Shown: positions 49,670-57,775 of the stretch, piece by piece | Numbering within the stretch: position 1 is the stretch's first letter | Layout: the number at the start of each line of letters is the position of its first letter | Source: Bradyrhizobium iriomotense | GTDB taxonomy: Bacteria; Pseudomonadota; Alphaproteobacteria; Rhizobiales; Xanthobacteraceae | DNA: 64,000 bases | Direction of reading: 5' to 3' | NCBI RefSeq assembly: GCF_018130765.1 | Contig: NZ_JAFCJZ010000006.1 | Span: 124,001-188,000 of the forward strand | Made by a program: the position numbers and the translations under genes | The notes under the pieces: generated by a model | What the model was told of the DNA's origin: nothing | The model's input: only the letters and a program-made list of their open reading frames with translations | The model's database searches: none

Positions 49670-50248
49670 TCACCGCTGCCCGTCGTGCACGGAGATCTCC
49701 GACGCCTTGAGGCCGCCGATGCGCGCATGCGGCCTACCGCCGGTCGCCATCACGAGGCCGAAGGCGATCTCGTCACGCCGTGGCGCATCCCACAGCGTCA
49801 TCTCCGCGGTGCCGAAATGGCTGCGGACGTAGGACGCGTGGATGTGACCGAGCGGCACCATCAGGCGCGTGCCGGGCCCGCCGATGGTCTTCGCGGCAGG
49901 CACGATCGCCTTAGGTTGACCAAGCACCTCGCGCATGCCGTGGCCGCCGGCCTCGTGCCAGACGGCGCCGTGCTCGAGCTCGCCGTCCTCGCCGACGATG
50001 ATGCCCTTGCCATAGGCTTCGATCCGCGATGCGCCGCCGAGCTGCGCGATCAGCCCGGTTGCAAGCTCGCGTCCGAGCTCACGCAAGGAGGCCTGGAACG
50101 GCATCAGATCTGGCTCATAGCGGCCGGCGAAGGGATTGCGGATCACTGCGACCGCGGTCCCCACCAGAAGCGGCTGCTCCAGCCGCGGGCCGCGCTCGTG
50201 CCAGACGGTCTCGACGCTGAGCGCGGTCTTGCGAATGTCGTAGGACAT
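49670..50248 (-). CDS. amino acid synthesis family protein (AA_synth, DUF1185)
   Basis: 192 residues. RYEPDLMPFQASLRELGREL and YGKGIIVGEDGELEHGAVWHE, with PLGHIHASYVRSHFGTAEM and ARIGGLKASEI at the end, match PF06684. The name comes from an old guess; no reaction is established. It lies 7 bp after the FAH-family hydrolase, so the pair form an operon read from the 51120-51175 operator region. Confidence 0.85.
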   Translation of the reverse strand: MSYDIRKTALSVETVWHERGPRLEQPLLVGTAVAVIRNPFAGRYEPDLMPFQASLRELGRELATGLIAQLGGASRIEAYGKGIIVGEDGELEHGAVWHEAGGHGMREVLGQPKAIVPAAKTIGGPGTRLMVPLGHIHASYVRSHFGTAEMTLWDAPRRDEIAFGLVMATGGRPHARIGGLKASEISVHDGQR

Positions 50249-50255
50249 GCGGGTC

Positions 50256-51119
50256 TTACGCCTCGTCCACGACGGGATTGCGGAGCACGCCGATATTCTC
50301 GATCTCGACCTCGACCACGTCGCCGGCTTTAAGGAAGATCGGCGGCTTGCGGGTGAAGCCGACGCCGGCCGGCGTGCCGGTGGCGATGACGTCGCCGGGC
50401 ACGAGGTCGAAGATGGTCGAGCAATATTCGATCAGCCGCGGGATCGAGAAGATCAGCATCGAGGTGTCGGAGGACTGCACGGTCGCGCCGTTGACACGCG
50501 TCTCCAGCTTCAGCCTGGTGGGATCGCCGATCTCGTCAGGCGTGACCAGCCACGGTCCGAACGGGCCGGTGCCGACGAAGTTCTTGCCGGAGGCGATCTG
50601 CTGCGCATGCCGCTGCCAGTCGCGCACGCTGACGTCGTTGTAGATCGAGTAGCCCGCGACGTGATTCCAGGCGTCGGCCTGGCTGATGTGGCGGCCGCCC
50701 TTGCCGATGACGACGGCGAGCTCGCCCTCCCAGTCGAAATTGTCGGAGACCTTTGGCCGGATCACCGGCGCGTTGTGCGCGACTTGCGAACGCCAGACCC
50801 GCAGGAAGATCGGCGGAAACTCCGTGATCTCGCGCTTCATGCCGAACGCCACCGCCTCGTTGTGGTGGTCGAGATAGTTGCGCACCGCGCAGACGATCTT
50901 CTCCGGGCGCGGGATCACCGGCAGATATTTGACGTCGCTCAGCGCCAGCGTGGGCTTGTGCGCGGCGACGATGGCCGCACGGCGCGCAAAATCGTCGCTG
51001 CCGAGAAAGTCCGCCAGCGTCGGATACTGGGGCAGGGCGCGGCCGAGATCCACCACGCCGTTTTCGACAACGGCGCCCCAGCTTTCCCGATTTCCGTCCA
51101 AGAACGACAGCAGCTTCAT
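50256..51119 (-). CDS. fumarylacetoacetate hydrolase family protein
   Basis: 287 residues. Metal-binding acids are in DWEGELAVVIGK (about 146-157) and a following Asp (YNDVSVRDWQ). The family block IFSIPRLIEYCSTIFDLVPGDVIATGTPAGVG is complete. Members hydrolyse or isomerise ring-cleavage products such as acylpyruvates or 2-oxohept-3-ene-dioates. The gene's promoter region carries the same palindrome as the GntR gene's other flank. Substrate unknown. Confidence 0.9.
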   Translation of the reverse strand: MKLLSFLDGNRESWGAVVENGVVDLGRALPQYPTLADFLGSDDFARRAAIVAAHKPTLALSDVKYLPVIPRPEKIVCAVRNYLDHHNEAVAFGMKREITEFPPIFLRVWRSQVAHNAPVIRPKVSDNFDWEGELAVVIGKGGRHISQADAWNHVAGYSIYNDVSVRDWQRHAQQIASGKNFVGTGPFGPWLVTPDEIGDPTRLKLETRVNGATVQSSDTSMLIFSIPRLIEYCSTIFDLVPGDVIATGTPAGVGFTRKPPIFLKAGDVVEVEIENIGVLRNPVVDEA

Positions 51120-51140
51120 GGTTTCGCCCCAAGGGTTTCA

Positions 51141-51171
51141 ATTTTCGATCTTCTGTATTATTTTCGAAAAT
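51141..51171. promoter_or_regulatory. paired GntR operator candidate, FAH side
   Basis: A perfect 12-bp palindrome, ATTTTCGAAAAT, at 51160-51171, and a half-match ATTTTCGATCTT at 51141-51152; centres are 19 bp apart. It sits in the promoter of the FAH-AA_synth genes, just downstream of the GntR stop. The same palindrome occurs at 51991-52002. Confidence 0.6.
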
Positions 51172-51214
51172 GAGGCAGCGCGCAAGTCCGCCGTGCGTGA
51201 AATTGCCGGCGTGC

Positions 51215-51916
51215 CTATTCGGCGTCGAGCAGATGGCCGGCGTATGTCGCGACGTTGTCGGAGGTCGAGCGGATGTGCGCCTCGATCAGTTGCACGGCGA
51301 GATCGGCATTGCGCGAGATCGCGGCCTGCATGATCGCCTGGTGCTCGCCGGCCTTGTCGCGCGGACGCGGCCGGAAATTGGCGGAGAGGTGCCGGTAGCG
51401 CTCGGCGCGGTCGAACAGCTCGGCGCGAATGGCGAGCAGCGTTGCCGAGCCGCAGGCGGACACCAGCGCCTGGTGGAATTGGCGATGGGCAATCTTCCAT
51501 TCGGGATCGCGCAGGGGATGCTCGGGATGGCGCTGCTCGATCCGCTTCAGGCGGTGCAGCGTCGAGATCACGGCGATTTCCCAGTCATCGTCGCCCCGCT
51601 CGATCGAGCGGCGGATCAATTCCACCTCGATCAGCACCCGGGCGTCGGTGACCTCCACCAGATCCTGGCGGCTGACCGGCGCCACGCGAAATCCGCGCTG
51701 CTCCTGGGCGTCGACGAGACCTTCGGCGGCAAGCGCGGTCAGCGCCTCGCGCAGCGTCGTAAAGCTCGCGCCAAAGCGTTCGCGCAGCACGTCGAAGCGC
51801 AGCGGCTCGCCGGGCGCAAGGCTGCAGGCGATGATCTCCTCGCGCAGCCGATGGGTGATGTCGGCGGCGATGGTCTTGCCGAATTCCTTGCGGGGACGAA
51901 TGGCGCTTTCGGACAT
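51215..51916 (-). CDS. GntR family regulator with FCD domain
   Basis: 233 residues. Winged helix in residues 14-75 (LREEIIACSLAPGEPLRFDVL, FTTLREALTALAAEGLV). The FCD effector domain follows with its metal-binding residues visible: Asp in VTDARVLIE, His in AHRQFHQAL and EHQAIM, and a late His in IEAHIRS. FCD regulators usually sense a carboxylate. Located between two arms of a catabolic cluster with matching operators on both sides; likely repressor of both. Confidence 0.9.
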   Translation of the reverse strand: MSESAIRPRKEFGKTIAADITHRLREEIIACSLAPGEPLRFDVLRERFGASFTTLREALTALAAEGLVDAQEQRGFRVAPVSRQDLVEVTDARVLIEVELIRRSIERGDDDWEIAVISTLHRLKRIEQRHPEHPLRDPEWKIAHRQFHQALVSACGSATLLAIRAELFDRAERYRHLSANFRPRPRDKAGEHQAIMQAAISRNADLAVQLIEAHIRSTSDNVATYAGHLLDAE

Positions 51917-51972
51917 GGCTCAGCCAATGAATCGATGCCTCAACATGCCGCGGCAACGACCATCTTGCAATA

Positions 51973-52002
51973 ATTTTCGTAAACGGTATGATTTTCGAAA
52001 AT
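51973..52002. promoter_or_regulatory. paired GntR operator candidate, oxidoreductase side
   Basis: ATTTTCGAAAAT (51991-52002) is identical to the site at 51160, and ATTTTCGTAAAC (51973-51984) is a weaker copy; centres are 18 bp apart. It lies in the spacer between the divergent GntR and oxidoreductase genes, 35 bp before the latter's start. Confidence 0.6.
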
Positions 52003-52036
52003 ATGGTCTCTGAAGGCGTCTGGGGAGCATGAACAG

Positions 52037-53029
52037 ATGAGGGCAGTGCTGGTGCGTCAGCCGGGCGGGCCGGAGGCACTTGAGGTGGTCGAGCTTCCGG
52101 TGCCCGTACCGGGTGCTGGGCAGGTGCAGATCCGGGCCGAGGCGTTCGGGGTCGGGCAGCCTGACGCGCTGATCCGGCGCGGCGTTTACAAATGGATGCC
52201 GCCGCTGCCGGCCAATCCCGGCAACGACGTCGCCGGCCGCATCTCCGCCATCGGGCCCGGTGTCGAGGGTTTTGCCGTCGGCCAGAAGGTGCTGCTGAGC
52301 GCGCGCGATCTGTCCCAGCGCGGCGGCTGCTACGCCGACTATGTGGTCGCACCTGCCGATGCCGTTCACGCGCTGCCCGACCATGTCGATCTGCAAGCGG
52401 CCGTGTGCCTGTCGAACTACCAGGTGGCCCAGGCGCTGCTGCAGGAGTGCGGCCATCCGCGCGCGCCCAGGAGCGTTCTGGTGATCGGCGCTGCCGGCGG
52501 CGTCGGCACCGCGCTGGTGCAGCTGGCCAAGCTCGCCGGGATGACCGTGATCGGCACGGTCTCGACCGAGGAGAAAGCCGCGTTCGCGAAGGCCAACGGT
52601 GCCGATCACATCATCTTCTACCGAAGCGAGGATGTCGTGGCACGGACGCGCGAGCTGACCAAGGGCGAAGGCGTCGGCCTCGTGCTCGATCATGTCTGCG
52701 GGCCGGAGTTCACCGCCTATCTCGGCGCGCTCGGCAAATGGGGCACGCTGCTGTCGTACAACGCCTTCGCCGGATTGCCGGAAGAGAATCTGATGGCGGC
52801 GATGCGCAATCATCTCGACATCTGTCCGGCCGTGCGCTGCTTCTCCTTCCACATCTACGACCACGATCGGGACGGCCGCCGCGCCCTGATGCGCAGCGTG
52901 ATCGAGGCGCTGAGCCGCAATGCGATCAAGCCGGCGATTTCGGCGGTCTTGAGGCTCGACGAGGTCAGGAAAGCGCATACGCTGCTGGAGCAGGGCTCCG
53001 CGCTCGGCAAGATCATCATGACGCCATGA
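52037..53029 (+). CDS. zinc-independent medium-chain oxidoreductase (quinone oxidoreductase type)
   Basis: 330 residues. MDR fold: GroES-like N-terminus (MRAVLVRQPGGPEALEVVEL), glycine-rich nucleotide motif VIGAAGGVGTALVQLAKLAG (about 154-173), and HIIFY in the NADPH domain. No catalytic zinc cysteines are seen, as in NADPH:quinone or enoyl reductases. First of a three-gene group (oxidoreductase, VOC dioxygenase, Bug protein) opposite the GntR gene. Substrate unknown. Confidence 0.88.
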   Translation: MRAVLVRQPGGPEALEVVELPVPVPGAGQVQIRAEAFGVGQPDALIRRGVYKWMPPLPANPGNDVAGRISAIGPGVEGFAVGQKVLLSARDLSQRGGCYADYVVAPADAVHALPDHVDLQAAVCLSNYQVAQALLQECGHPRAPRSVLVIGAAGGVGTALVQLAKLAGMTVIGTVSTEEKAAFAKANGADHIIFYRSEDVVARTRELTKGEGVGLVLDHVCGPEFTAYLGALGKWGTLLSYNAFAGLPEENLMAAMRNHLDICPAVRCFSFHIYDHDRDGRRALMRSVIEALSRNAIKPAISAVLRLDEVRKAHTLLEQGSALGKIIMTP

Positions 53030-53044
53030 GGGGGGGATCGCACG

Positions 53045-53947
53045 ATGACACAAGCACCCATTGCACGCTTCACCCGGCTGCGGCACGCGACCTTCACCTC
53101 GCCCGATCCCGAGCGGCTGCTCGACTACTATCGCGGCGTGATCGGTCTTGGCCTCGTCGGCCGCGACGGAGACCGCCTGTTTCTCGCCAACGATTCCGAG
53201 CAGCTCTCGCTGGTGATCGAGCCCGGTGACGCCGCGCTGAAGAGCATTGCCTTCGAGATATCGCCCGATGTGCAGATCGAGGCGCTGGGCGCCGCGCTGA
53301 AGCAGGCTGACTTACGGCCCGAGCTTCACAGCGATTCCCTGCCGGGCGTGTCCCGGCTGCTGTCCTTCAGCGATCCTGAAGGCACGCGCTTCGAATTGAT
53401 CCAGGGCTGGACGCCGACGCCCGCGCAGGAGCGGATCAGTGGGCTCGCGGTCGCCAAGCTCGGCCACGTCGCGCTGCGCACGCCCGATCCGAAAGCCGCT
53501 TCGGAGTTCTACGCGAACCTGATGGGCCTGCGGGTCTCCGACTGGATCGAGGACCGCTTCGTCTTCATGCGCAGCGGCTTCGAGCATCACACGCTCAACT
53601 TCGCCCGCGCGTCCGTCCGCAGTCTTCATCACTTTGCCTTCGAGCTGCGGGGCCCCGACCACATGCACCAAGCTTGCGATCATCTCGCACGGCACAAGCT
53701 GCCCGTGCTCTGGGGACCGGTTCGTCACGGCCCCGGCCACAACACCGCGATCTATCACCGCAATCCCGACGGCCATCTGGTCGAGCTGTTTTGCGATCTC
53801 GACCGCATGACCGACGAGGCGCTCGGCTATTTCGAGCCGCGGCCATGGCACCGCGATCGTCCGCAGCGGCCAAAGGTCTGGGTCGGCCTGCCGCGCGACG
53901 TCTGGGGCATGCCGCCATCGCCTGAATGCACGGAGTTCGCGCGTTAG
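53045..53947 (+). CDS. VOC family protein, type I extradiol dioxygenase-like
   Basis: 300 residues with two tandem VOC modules (about 12-122 and 137-250). The iron ligands of type I extradiol dioxygenases appear complete: His141 (KLGHVAL), His195/196 (SLHHFAF) and Glu247 (GHLVELF). The first module has lost them, as usual. It should cleave a catechol-like ring next to the hydroxyls. With an FAH-family hydrolase in the same regulon this points to a meta-cleavage route. 15 bp after the oxidoreductase gene. Confidence 0.82.
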   Translation: MTQAPIARFTRLRHATFTSPDPERLLDYYRGVIGLGLVGRDGDRLFLANDSEQLSLVIEPGDAALKSIAFEISPDVQIEALGAALKQADLRPELHSDSLPGVSRLLSFSDPEGTRFELIQGWTPTPAQERISGLAVAKLGHVALRTPDPKAASEFYANLMGLRVSDWIEDRFVFMRSGFEHHTLNFARASVRSLHHFAFELRGPDHMHQACDHLARHKLPVLWGPVRHGPGHNTAIYHRNPDGHLVELFCDLDRMTDEALGYFEPRPWHRDRPQRPKVWVGLPRDVWGMPPSPECTEFAR

Positions 53948-53995
53948 AGCATGATCCGGAAAAGTGTGAAGCGGTTTTCCGAATAGATCATGCTC
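53947..53995. repeat. palindromic repeat, family F, abutting the dioxygenase stop
   Basis: GAGCATGATC (53947-53956) and GATCATGCTC (53986-53995) are a perfect 10-bp pair; CGGAAAA and TTTTCCG form a second inner pair. This GAGCATGATCCGGAAAAG element is known to me as a dispersed repeat of Bradyrhizobiaceae. The first base is the last base of the VOC stop codon. Confidence 0.8.
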
Positions 53996-54077
53996 ACACT
54001 TTAACGGCTTCGATCGCGACTTGAAGACGCCGCACGCGCTGCGGCCAACGATAGAACAATCAAAGGGAGAAGCATCC

Positions 54078-55055
54078 ATGCTCTGGATGAAGCGGCTTGC
54101 TGCGGCCATTTTTCTGCTGGGCAATTGTCTCGCGACGACGCCGGTATCGGCGGACACTTATCCATCGCGCCCGATCCGGCTGCTGCACGGATTTGCCGCG
54201 GGCGGTGCGGCCGACACGCTGTCGCGCATCATCGCCGACGGGCTCTCGAAGAAGCTCGGGCAGCCGATCATCGTCGAGGCCAAGCCCGGCGCGGGCGGCA
54301 ACATCGCGGCGGATGCCATCGCGAAAGCCGCGCCCGACGGCTACACGCTCGGTCTCGTCACCGGGGCGCATGCGATTTCGGCTGCGACCTACAAGAGCCT
54401 TGCCTACCAGCCGGCCGAGAGTTTCGACATGATCTCGACGCTGGTCTATTACGCGCTCGTCATTGCCGTGCGCAACGATCACCCCGCGAAGTCGCTTGGC
54501 GATCTCATCACGATCGCGAAGGAGAAGCCGGGCGCGCTCAGTTTCGGATCGGTCGGCTTCGGCAGCACGCATCATCTTGCCGGAGAGCTGCTGAACGCGG
54601 CGGCCGGCGTCGAGATCGTGCACGTGCCGTATCGCGGCGATGCGCAGTCCGTCACCGCGCTGCTCGGCGGCGAAGTCCCCATCATTGTCGGCACGCCCGT
54701 GCTGCTGGCTCCGCAGATCCAGGGCGGCGCGATCCGCGGCCTCGCGGTGACCTCGCCGACGCGCACGGCCTTGTTGCCTGATGTTCCGACCGTTCAGGAA
54801 GCCGGCATCAAGGGCTACGACGTGCGCACCTGGGCAGGGCTCCTGGCTCCGAAGGGCACGCCGCCCGCGATCATGGCGACGCTCAATGCTGCGACCCTCG
54901 AGGTGCTCAAGGACCCCGACATCAAGCAGCGCCTGGAGACCGCCGTTGGCGGCGAGGTCCGCGGCAGCTCGCCGGCGGAGATGAAGGCGCTGATCGAGAC
55001 CGAGATCGTCAAATGGACCGGCGTGGTGGAGCGGGCGAAGCTCCCGAAGATCTGA
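54078..55055 (+). CDS. Bug family periplasmic solute-binding protein, no permease adjacent
   Basis: 325 residues from ATG 54078, preceded by AAAGGGAGA. Signal peptide LAAAIFLLGNCLATTPVSA, mature start DTYPSRPIRLLHGFAAGGAAD. The GSVGFGSTHHLAGELLN block is the family ligand site. It is the second Bug protein in the window; no tctAB genes lie nearby, so it would borrow permeases or act as a sensor. It may belong to the GntR regulon, although a repeat separates it from the dioxygenase gene. Confidence 0.9.
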   Translation: MLWMKRLAAAIFLLGNCLATTPVSADTYPSRPIRLLHGFAAGGAADTLSRIIADGLSKKLGQPIIVEAKPGAGGNIAADAIAKAAPDGYTLGLVTGAHAISAATYKSLAYQPAESFDMISTLVYYALVIAVRNDHPAKSLGDLITIAKEKPGALSFGSVGFGSTHHLAGELLNAAAGVEIVHVPYRGDAQSVTALLGGEVPIIVGTPVLLAPQIQGGAIRGLAVTSPTRTALLPDVPTVQEAGIKGYDVRTWAGLLAPKGTPPAIMATLNAATLEVLKDPDIKQRLETAVGGEVRGSSPAEMKALIETEIVKWTGVVERAKLPKI

Positions 55056-55081
55056 GCTGGGGGAGCTCGCCCGCTGTCTCG

Positions 55082-56167
55082 TTATGCGCCGGAACGCACG
55101 CCCATTGTCCGGAGCATGCGTTGCCTCACCGTTCGCGCGATCGCCGCCGGTGCCTCATCGGGGATCGCAAAGCACGAGCTCGCGTTGATCTCGCACAGCA
55201 CGTAGGTGTCGGCGCCGGCCGCATCGCGTGGCCCGTACAGAAAGTCCGCGTCCCAGATCACCGGCAATGACGGCTCATCGATGCCGAGCGTCGCCATCAT
55301 CTGCGGCGTCCACTGCTCCTCCATCGCTCTGCGTAGCGCCTGGAATTGCGGTGCGTCAGGGCCGTGCATGTTGCGCGGACCGGGCTGAGCATCGGGGGAA
55401 TCCGGCCCCTCCGGCGGCGGCGGGATCAGGGCCTTGATCCTCTGGTGTCCAAAGCCCGCCACCTTGGCGCCGCTCATATAGCAGCGGATCATGCCGTCGG
55501 GCAGGCGCGGTTGAAACGCCTGGTCGATGATGCAGCCGCCCCAGCCGAAATACGGCTCGCATCGCGCGAGCAGAGCGTCGATCGGCATGTCCTCGGGCAT
55601 GCTGCCGCGCTGCGCATGCAGCACGCGCACCATGTCTTGAGCGTCGGGCAGTGCCTCCACCTTCCAGACGCCCTGGCCGCCATTGCCGCGGTTCTGCTTC
55701 AGCACGCGCGGGCCGTCGGTCCGAAGGCGTGCGGGAAATCCGGCGCGGAAGCTTGCGGCGGTGTCATAGCGATGCGTGTCGGCGCCCCAGCCGAGATGAC
55801 GCGTCCGGTAGAGCACCTCCTTGACGCCCATCTTGAGGATGATTTCGGGATGCGCGCTCACCCATGGCCCTTGCGCCGCAACGTCGCGCAGCAGGGCGTC
55901 GAGCCCGGCGCGCGTCTTGCCCTGGTGGATCGGATCGACCCAGACCAGCACGCCGTCTGCTGCGAGCAATTGATCGCGGACGGCGCCGGCGAAACTCTCG
56001 TCGTAGATCACCGGCGAGGCTTCGATGCCGACGGCGGCGAGCGCTTCGAAGACGCGGACGAAGCGGCTGTTCTGCGCCGTGGCCTCGCGGCGCGCGGCAG
56101 CGTTGCCGCGTGAGAGGATTGCTACGGTCTGGCGGGGAGAGGAGTGACGTTCGGTGTCCATGCGCAA
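55082..56167 (-). CDS. Cj0069 family protein (ATP-grasp-like)
   Basis: 361 residues from ATG 56167, or 56161 two codons on. The order VAILSRGN, VYDESFAGAV-like sequence, GPRVLKQNRGNGGQGVWKV and VLCEINASSCFAIPDEAP follows an ATP-grasp ligase plan, with the N/K-rich nucleotide loop in the middle. It matches the Cj0069 family, of unknown product. It converges on the Bug gene (26-bp gap). No peptide or amide substrate can be assigned. Confidence 0.72.
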   Translation of the reverse strand: MRMDTERHSSPRQTVAILSRGNAAARREATAQNSRFVRVFEALAAVGIEASPVIYDESFAGAVRDQLLAADGVLVWVDPIHQGKTRAGLDALLRDVAAQGPWVSAHPEIILKMGVKEVLYRTRHLGWGADTHRYDTAASFRAGFPARLRTDGPRVLKQNRGNGGQGVWKVEALPDAQDMVRVLHAQRGSMPEDMPIDALLARCEPYFGWGGCIIDQAFQPRLPDGMIRCYMSGAKVAGFGHQRIKALIPPPPEGPDSPDAQPGPRNMHGPDAPQFQALRRAMEEQWTPQMMATLGIDEPSLPVIWDADFLYGPRDAAGADTYVLCEINASSCFAIPDEAPAAIARTVRQRMLRTMGVRSGA

Positions 56168-56575
56168 GCTCCACGTATTTGCGTGCTGCGCAGAGCTTGG
56201 ACCGGGGTCTCAAGGGGAGTCTGCATTGTCCCCGTGAGGACCACCTTACGTGAGATGGTCTTCAGGTTTCAAGAGTGGTTGGCGGTTCCAAACGAAGCGT
56301 AAAATTCTTTGTGAGGACGTTCGGGGAAGGGTGAGTTGACAGCTCGGCCACCCGGTCTTCTACTCGGCGTGTCGGGGATGTGCGATCTCCCCGTGAGGCG
56401 ACATGCCCAAGAATCGCGTCCTGATTTTCACCAGGGACGCAGCATGTCATCTGACACCCCGATATCATCCAACGCATCATTTCAGCTCATCGGTCCGGCG
56501 CGGAGCGCCGGCCTTGTCGATGCGTAACCTTGCGAAACGGACTTTCACCTGGGGCGGGGACACAGGAGAACGACC
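56168..56575. other. 408-bp non-coding region
   Basis: Upstream of the Cj0069-like gene on one side and the PepSY-like gene on the other. It holds a CCGGCGC/GCGCCGG hairpin (56495-56511) without a T tract, and two copies of TCCCCGTGAGG (about 56230 and 56389). No convincing coding frame. Confidence 0.4.
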
Positions 56576-56809
56576 ATGCGCACACGGACAATCCTTCACG
56601 CTTTCCTCATTCTGGCGCTGATTGGCGGCGCGTCTGCCGCACGCGCGCTGACCCAGGACGAGCTCGTCGCCAGGATCAAGGCGGCTGGCTACACCGAGGT
56701 CAGCGACATCAAATCGACTGCAGAGGGAACGACCGCCAGGGCGATCAAGAACGGCAAGCAGGTGCGGCTCGTTGTCGACAGCAGCGGCCAGATCAAGGAG
56801 CGGAACTGA
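56576..56809 (+). CDS. small exported PepSY-like protein
   Basis: 77 residues. Signal peptide (LHAFLILALIGGASAARA) and a mature part of about 54 residues (LTQDELVARIKAAGYTEVSDI ... RAIKNGKQVRLVVDSSGQI), whose alpha-beta-beta pattern is that of a PepSY domain. ATG 56576 follows CAGGAGAACGACC. Such domains may inhibit proteases or sense the periplasm. 42 bp before the DUF1259 gene. Confidence 0.75.
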   Translation: MRTRTILHAFLILALIGGASAARALTQDELVARIKAAGYTEVSDIKSTAEGTTARAIKNGKQVRLVVDSSGQIKERN

Positions 56810-56851
56810 GGCGGCTCCGGAAACCGAATGCAAGCTCAAGGGAGCAGTTCA

Positions 56852-57739
56852 ATGCGCAAGACAATCTCGGCGCTGATGGTCATCGGCGCTTGCTTCATCG
56901 CGACCGCCCGCGCGCAGGATGTCGACTGGCAGAAGGTCGATGAAGCGCTGGGCCGCAAGCCCGCCGTGACCGGCGACGTGCATCGCTACGGCTTTCCGCG
57001 CACCGACCTCACGGTGACGCTTGATGGCGTGACCATCAAGCCGGCGCTCGCGCTCGGCGGCTGGGTCGCGTTCAAGCCGGCCCACGGCGGCGCCATGGCG
57101 ATGGGCGATCTGGTGCTGCTCGAGTCCGAGATCAACCCGGTCATGCTGAAGATGATTGCGAACGGGATGGAGATCACGGCCGTGCACAATCATCTGCTCG
57201 GTGCGAGCCCGGCGACGTTCTACATGCACGTGGCCGGCCACGGTGATCCGCTCAAGATCGCGACGGCCCTCAAGGAGGCGCTCGCCGAGAGCAGGACGCC
57301 GCTGTCGGTGTCGGCTCCCGCGGCCCCGCCGCCTGCCGTCGATCTCGACACCGCGCAGCTCGACCAGATCATCGGCGTCAAGGGACAGGCCAATGGCGGC
57401 GTCTACCAGTTCAATGTTCCCCGCCGTGATCCGGTCACCGAGCAGGGAATGCAGCTGAGCCCCGTCGGGCCGCTCGGGGTTGCGACCGCCATCAACTTCC
57501 AGCCGACCGGCGCGGGCAAGGCGGCCATCACCGGCGACTTCGTGCTGACCGGCGATGAGGTCAATCCGGTGATCAAGGCGCTGCGATCGCATGGCATTGC
57601 CGTGACCGCTCTCCACAGCCACATGCTGGACGAGCAGCCGCGGCTGTTCTTCATGCACTTCTGGGCCAACGACGACGCGATCAAGCTCGCGACCGGCGTA
57701 CGTGCCGCGCTCGACAAGACGGCCAGCACGAAGAGCTGA
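56852..57739 (+). CDS. DUF1259 domain protein with internal duplication
   Basis: 295 residues from ATG 56852 (AGGGAGCAG upstream). Signal peptide SALMVIGACFIATARAQ. Two DUF1259 units follow: one around VTAVHNHLLGAS-type sequence (ITAVHNHLLGASPATFYMH, about 109-127), a second around VTALHSHMLDEQPRLFFMH (about 251-269). Both keep two His and a Met/His ending. LppY/LpqO-type proteins are usually single- or double-domain; function unknown. Probably cotranscribed with the PepSY-like gene. Confidence 0.82.
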   Translation: MRKTISALMVIGACFIATARAQDVDWQKVDEALGRKPAVTGDVHRYGFPRTDLTVTLDGVTIKPALALGGWVAFKPAHGGAMAMGDLVLLESEINPVMLKMIANGMEITAVHNHLLGASPATFYMHVAGHGDPLKIATALKEALAESRTPLSVSAPAAPPPAVDLDTAQLDQIIGVKGQANGGVYQFNVPRRDPVTEQGMQLSPVGPLGVATAINFQPTGAGKAAITGDFVLTGDEVNPVIKALRSHGIAVTALHSHMLDEQPRLFFMHFWANDDAIKLATGVRAALDKTASTKS

Positions 57740-57775
57740 TCGACAACGAAGCAAGGTTGGACCGGGCGAGACAGA

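Noticed and set aside
56495..56511. CCGGCGC / GCGCCGG hairpin
   Set aside because: Short GC-rich stem without a T tract; common by chance at this GC content.
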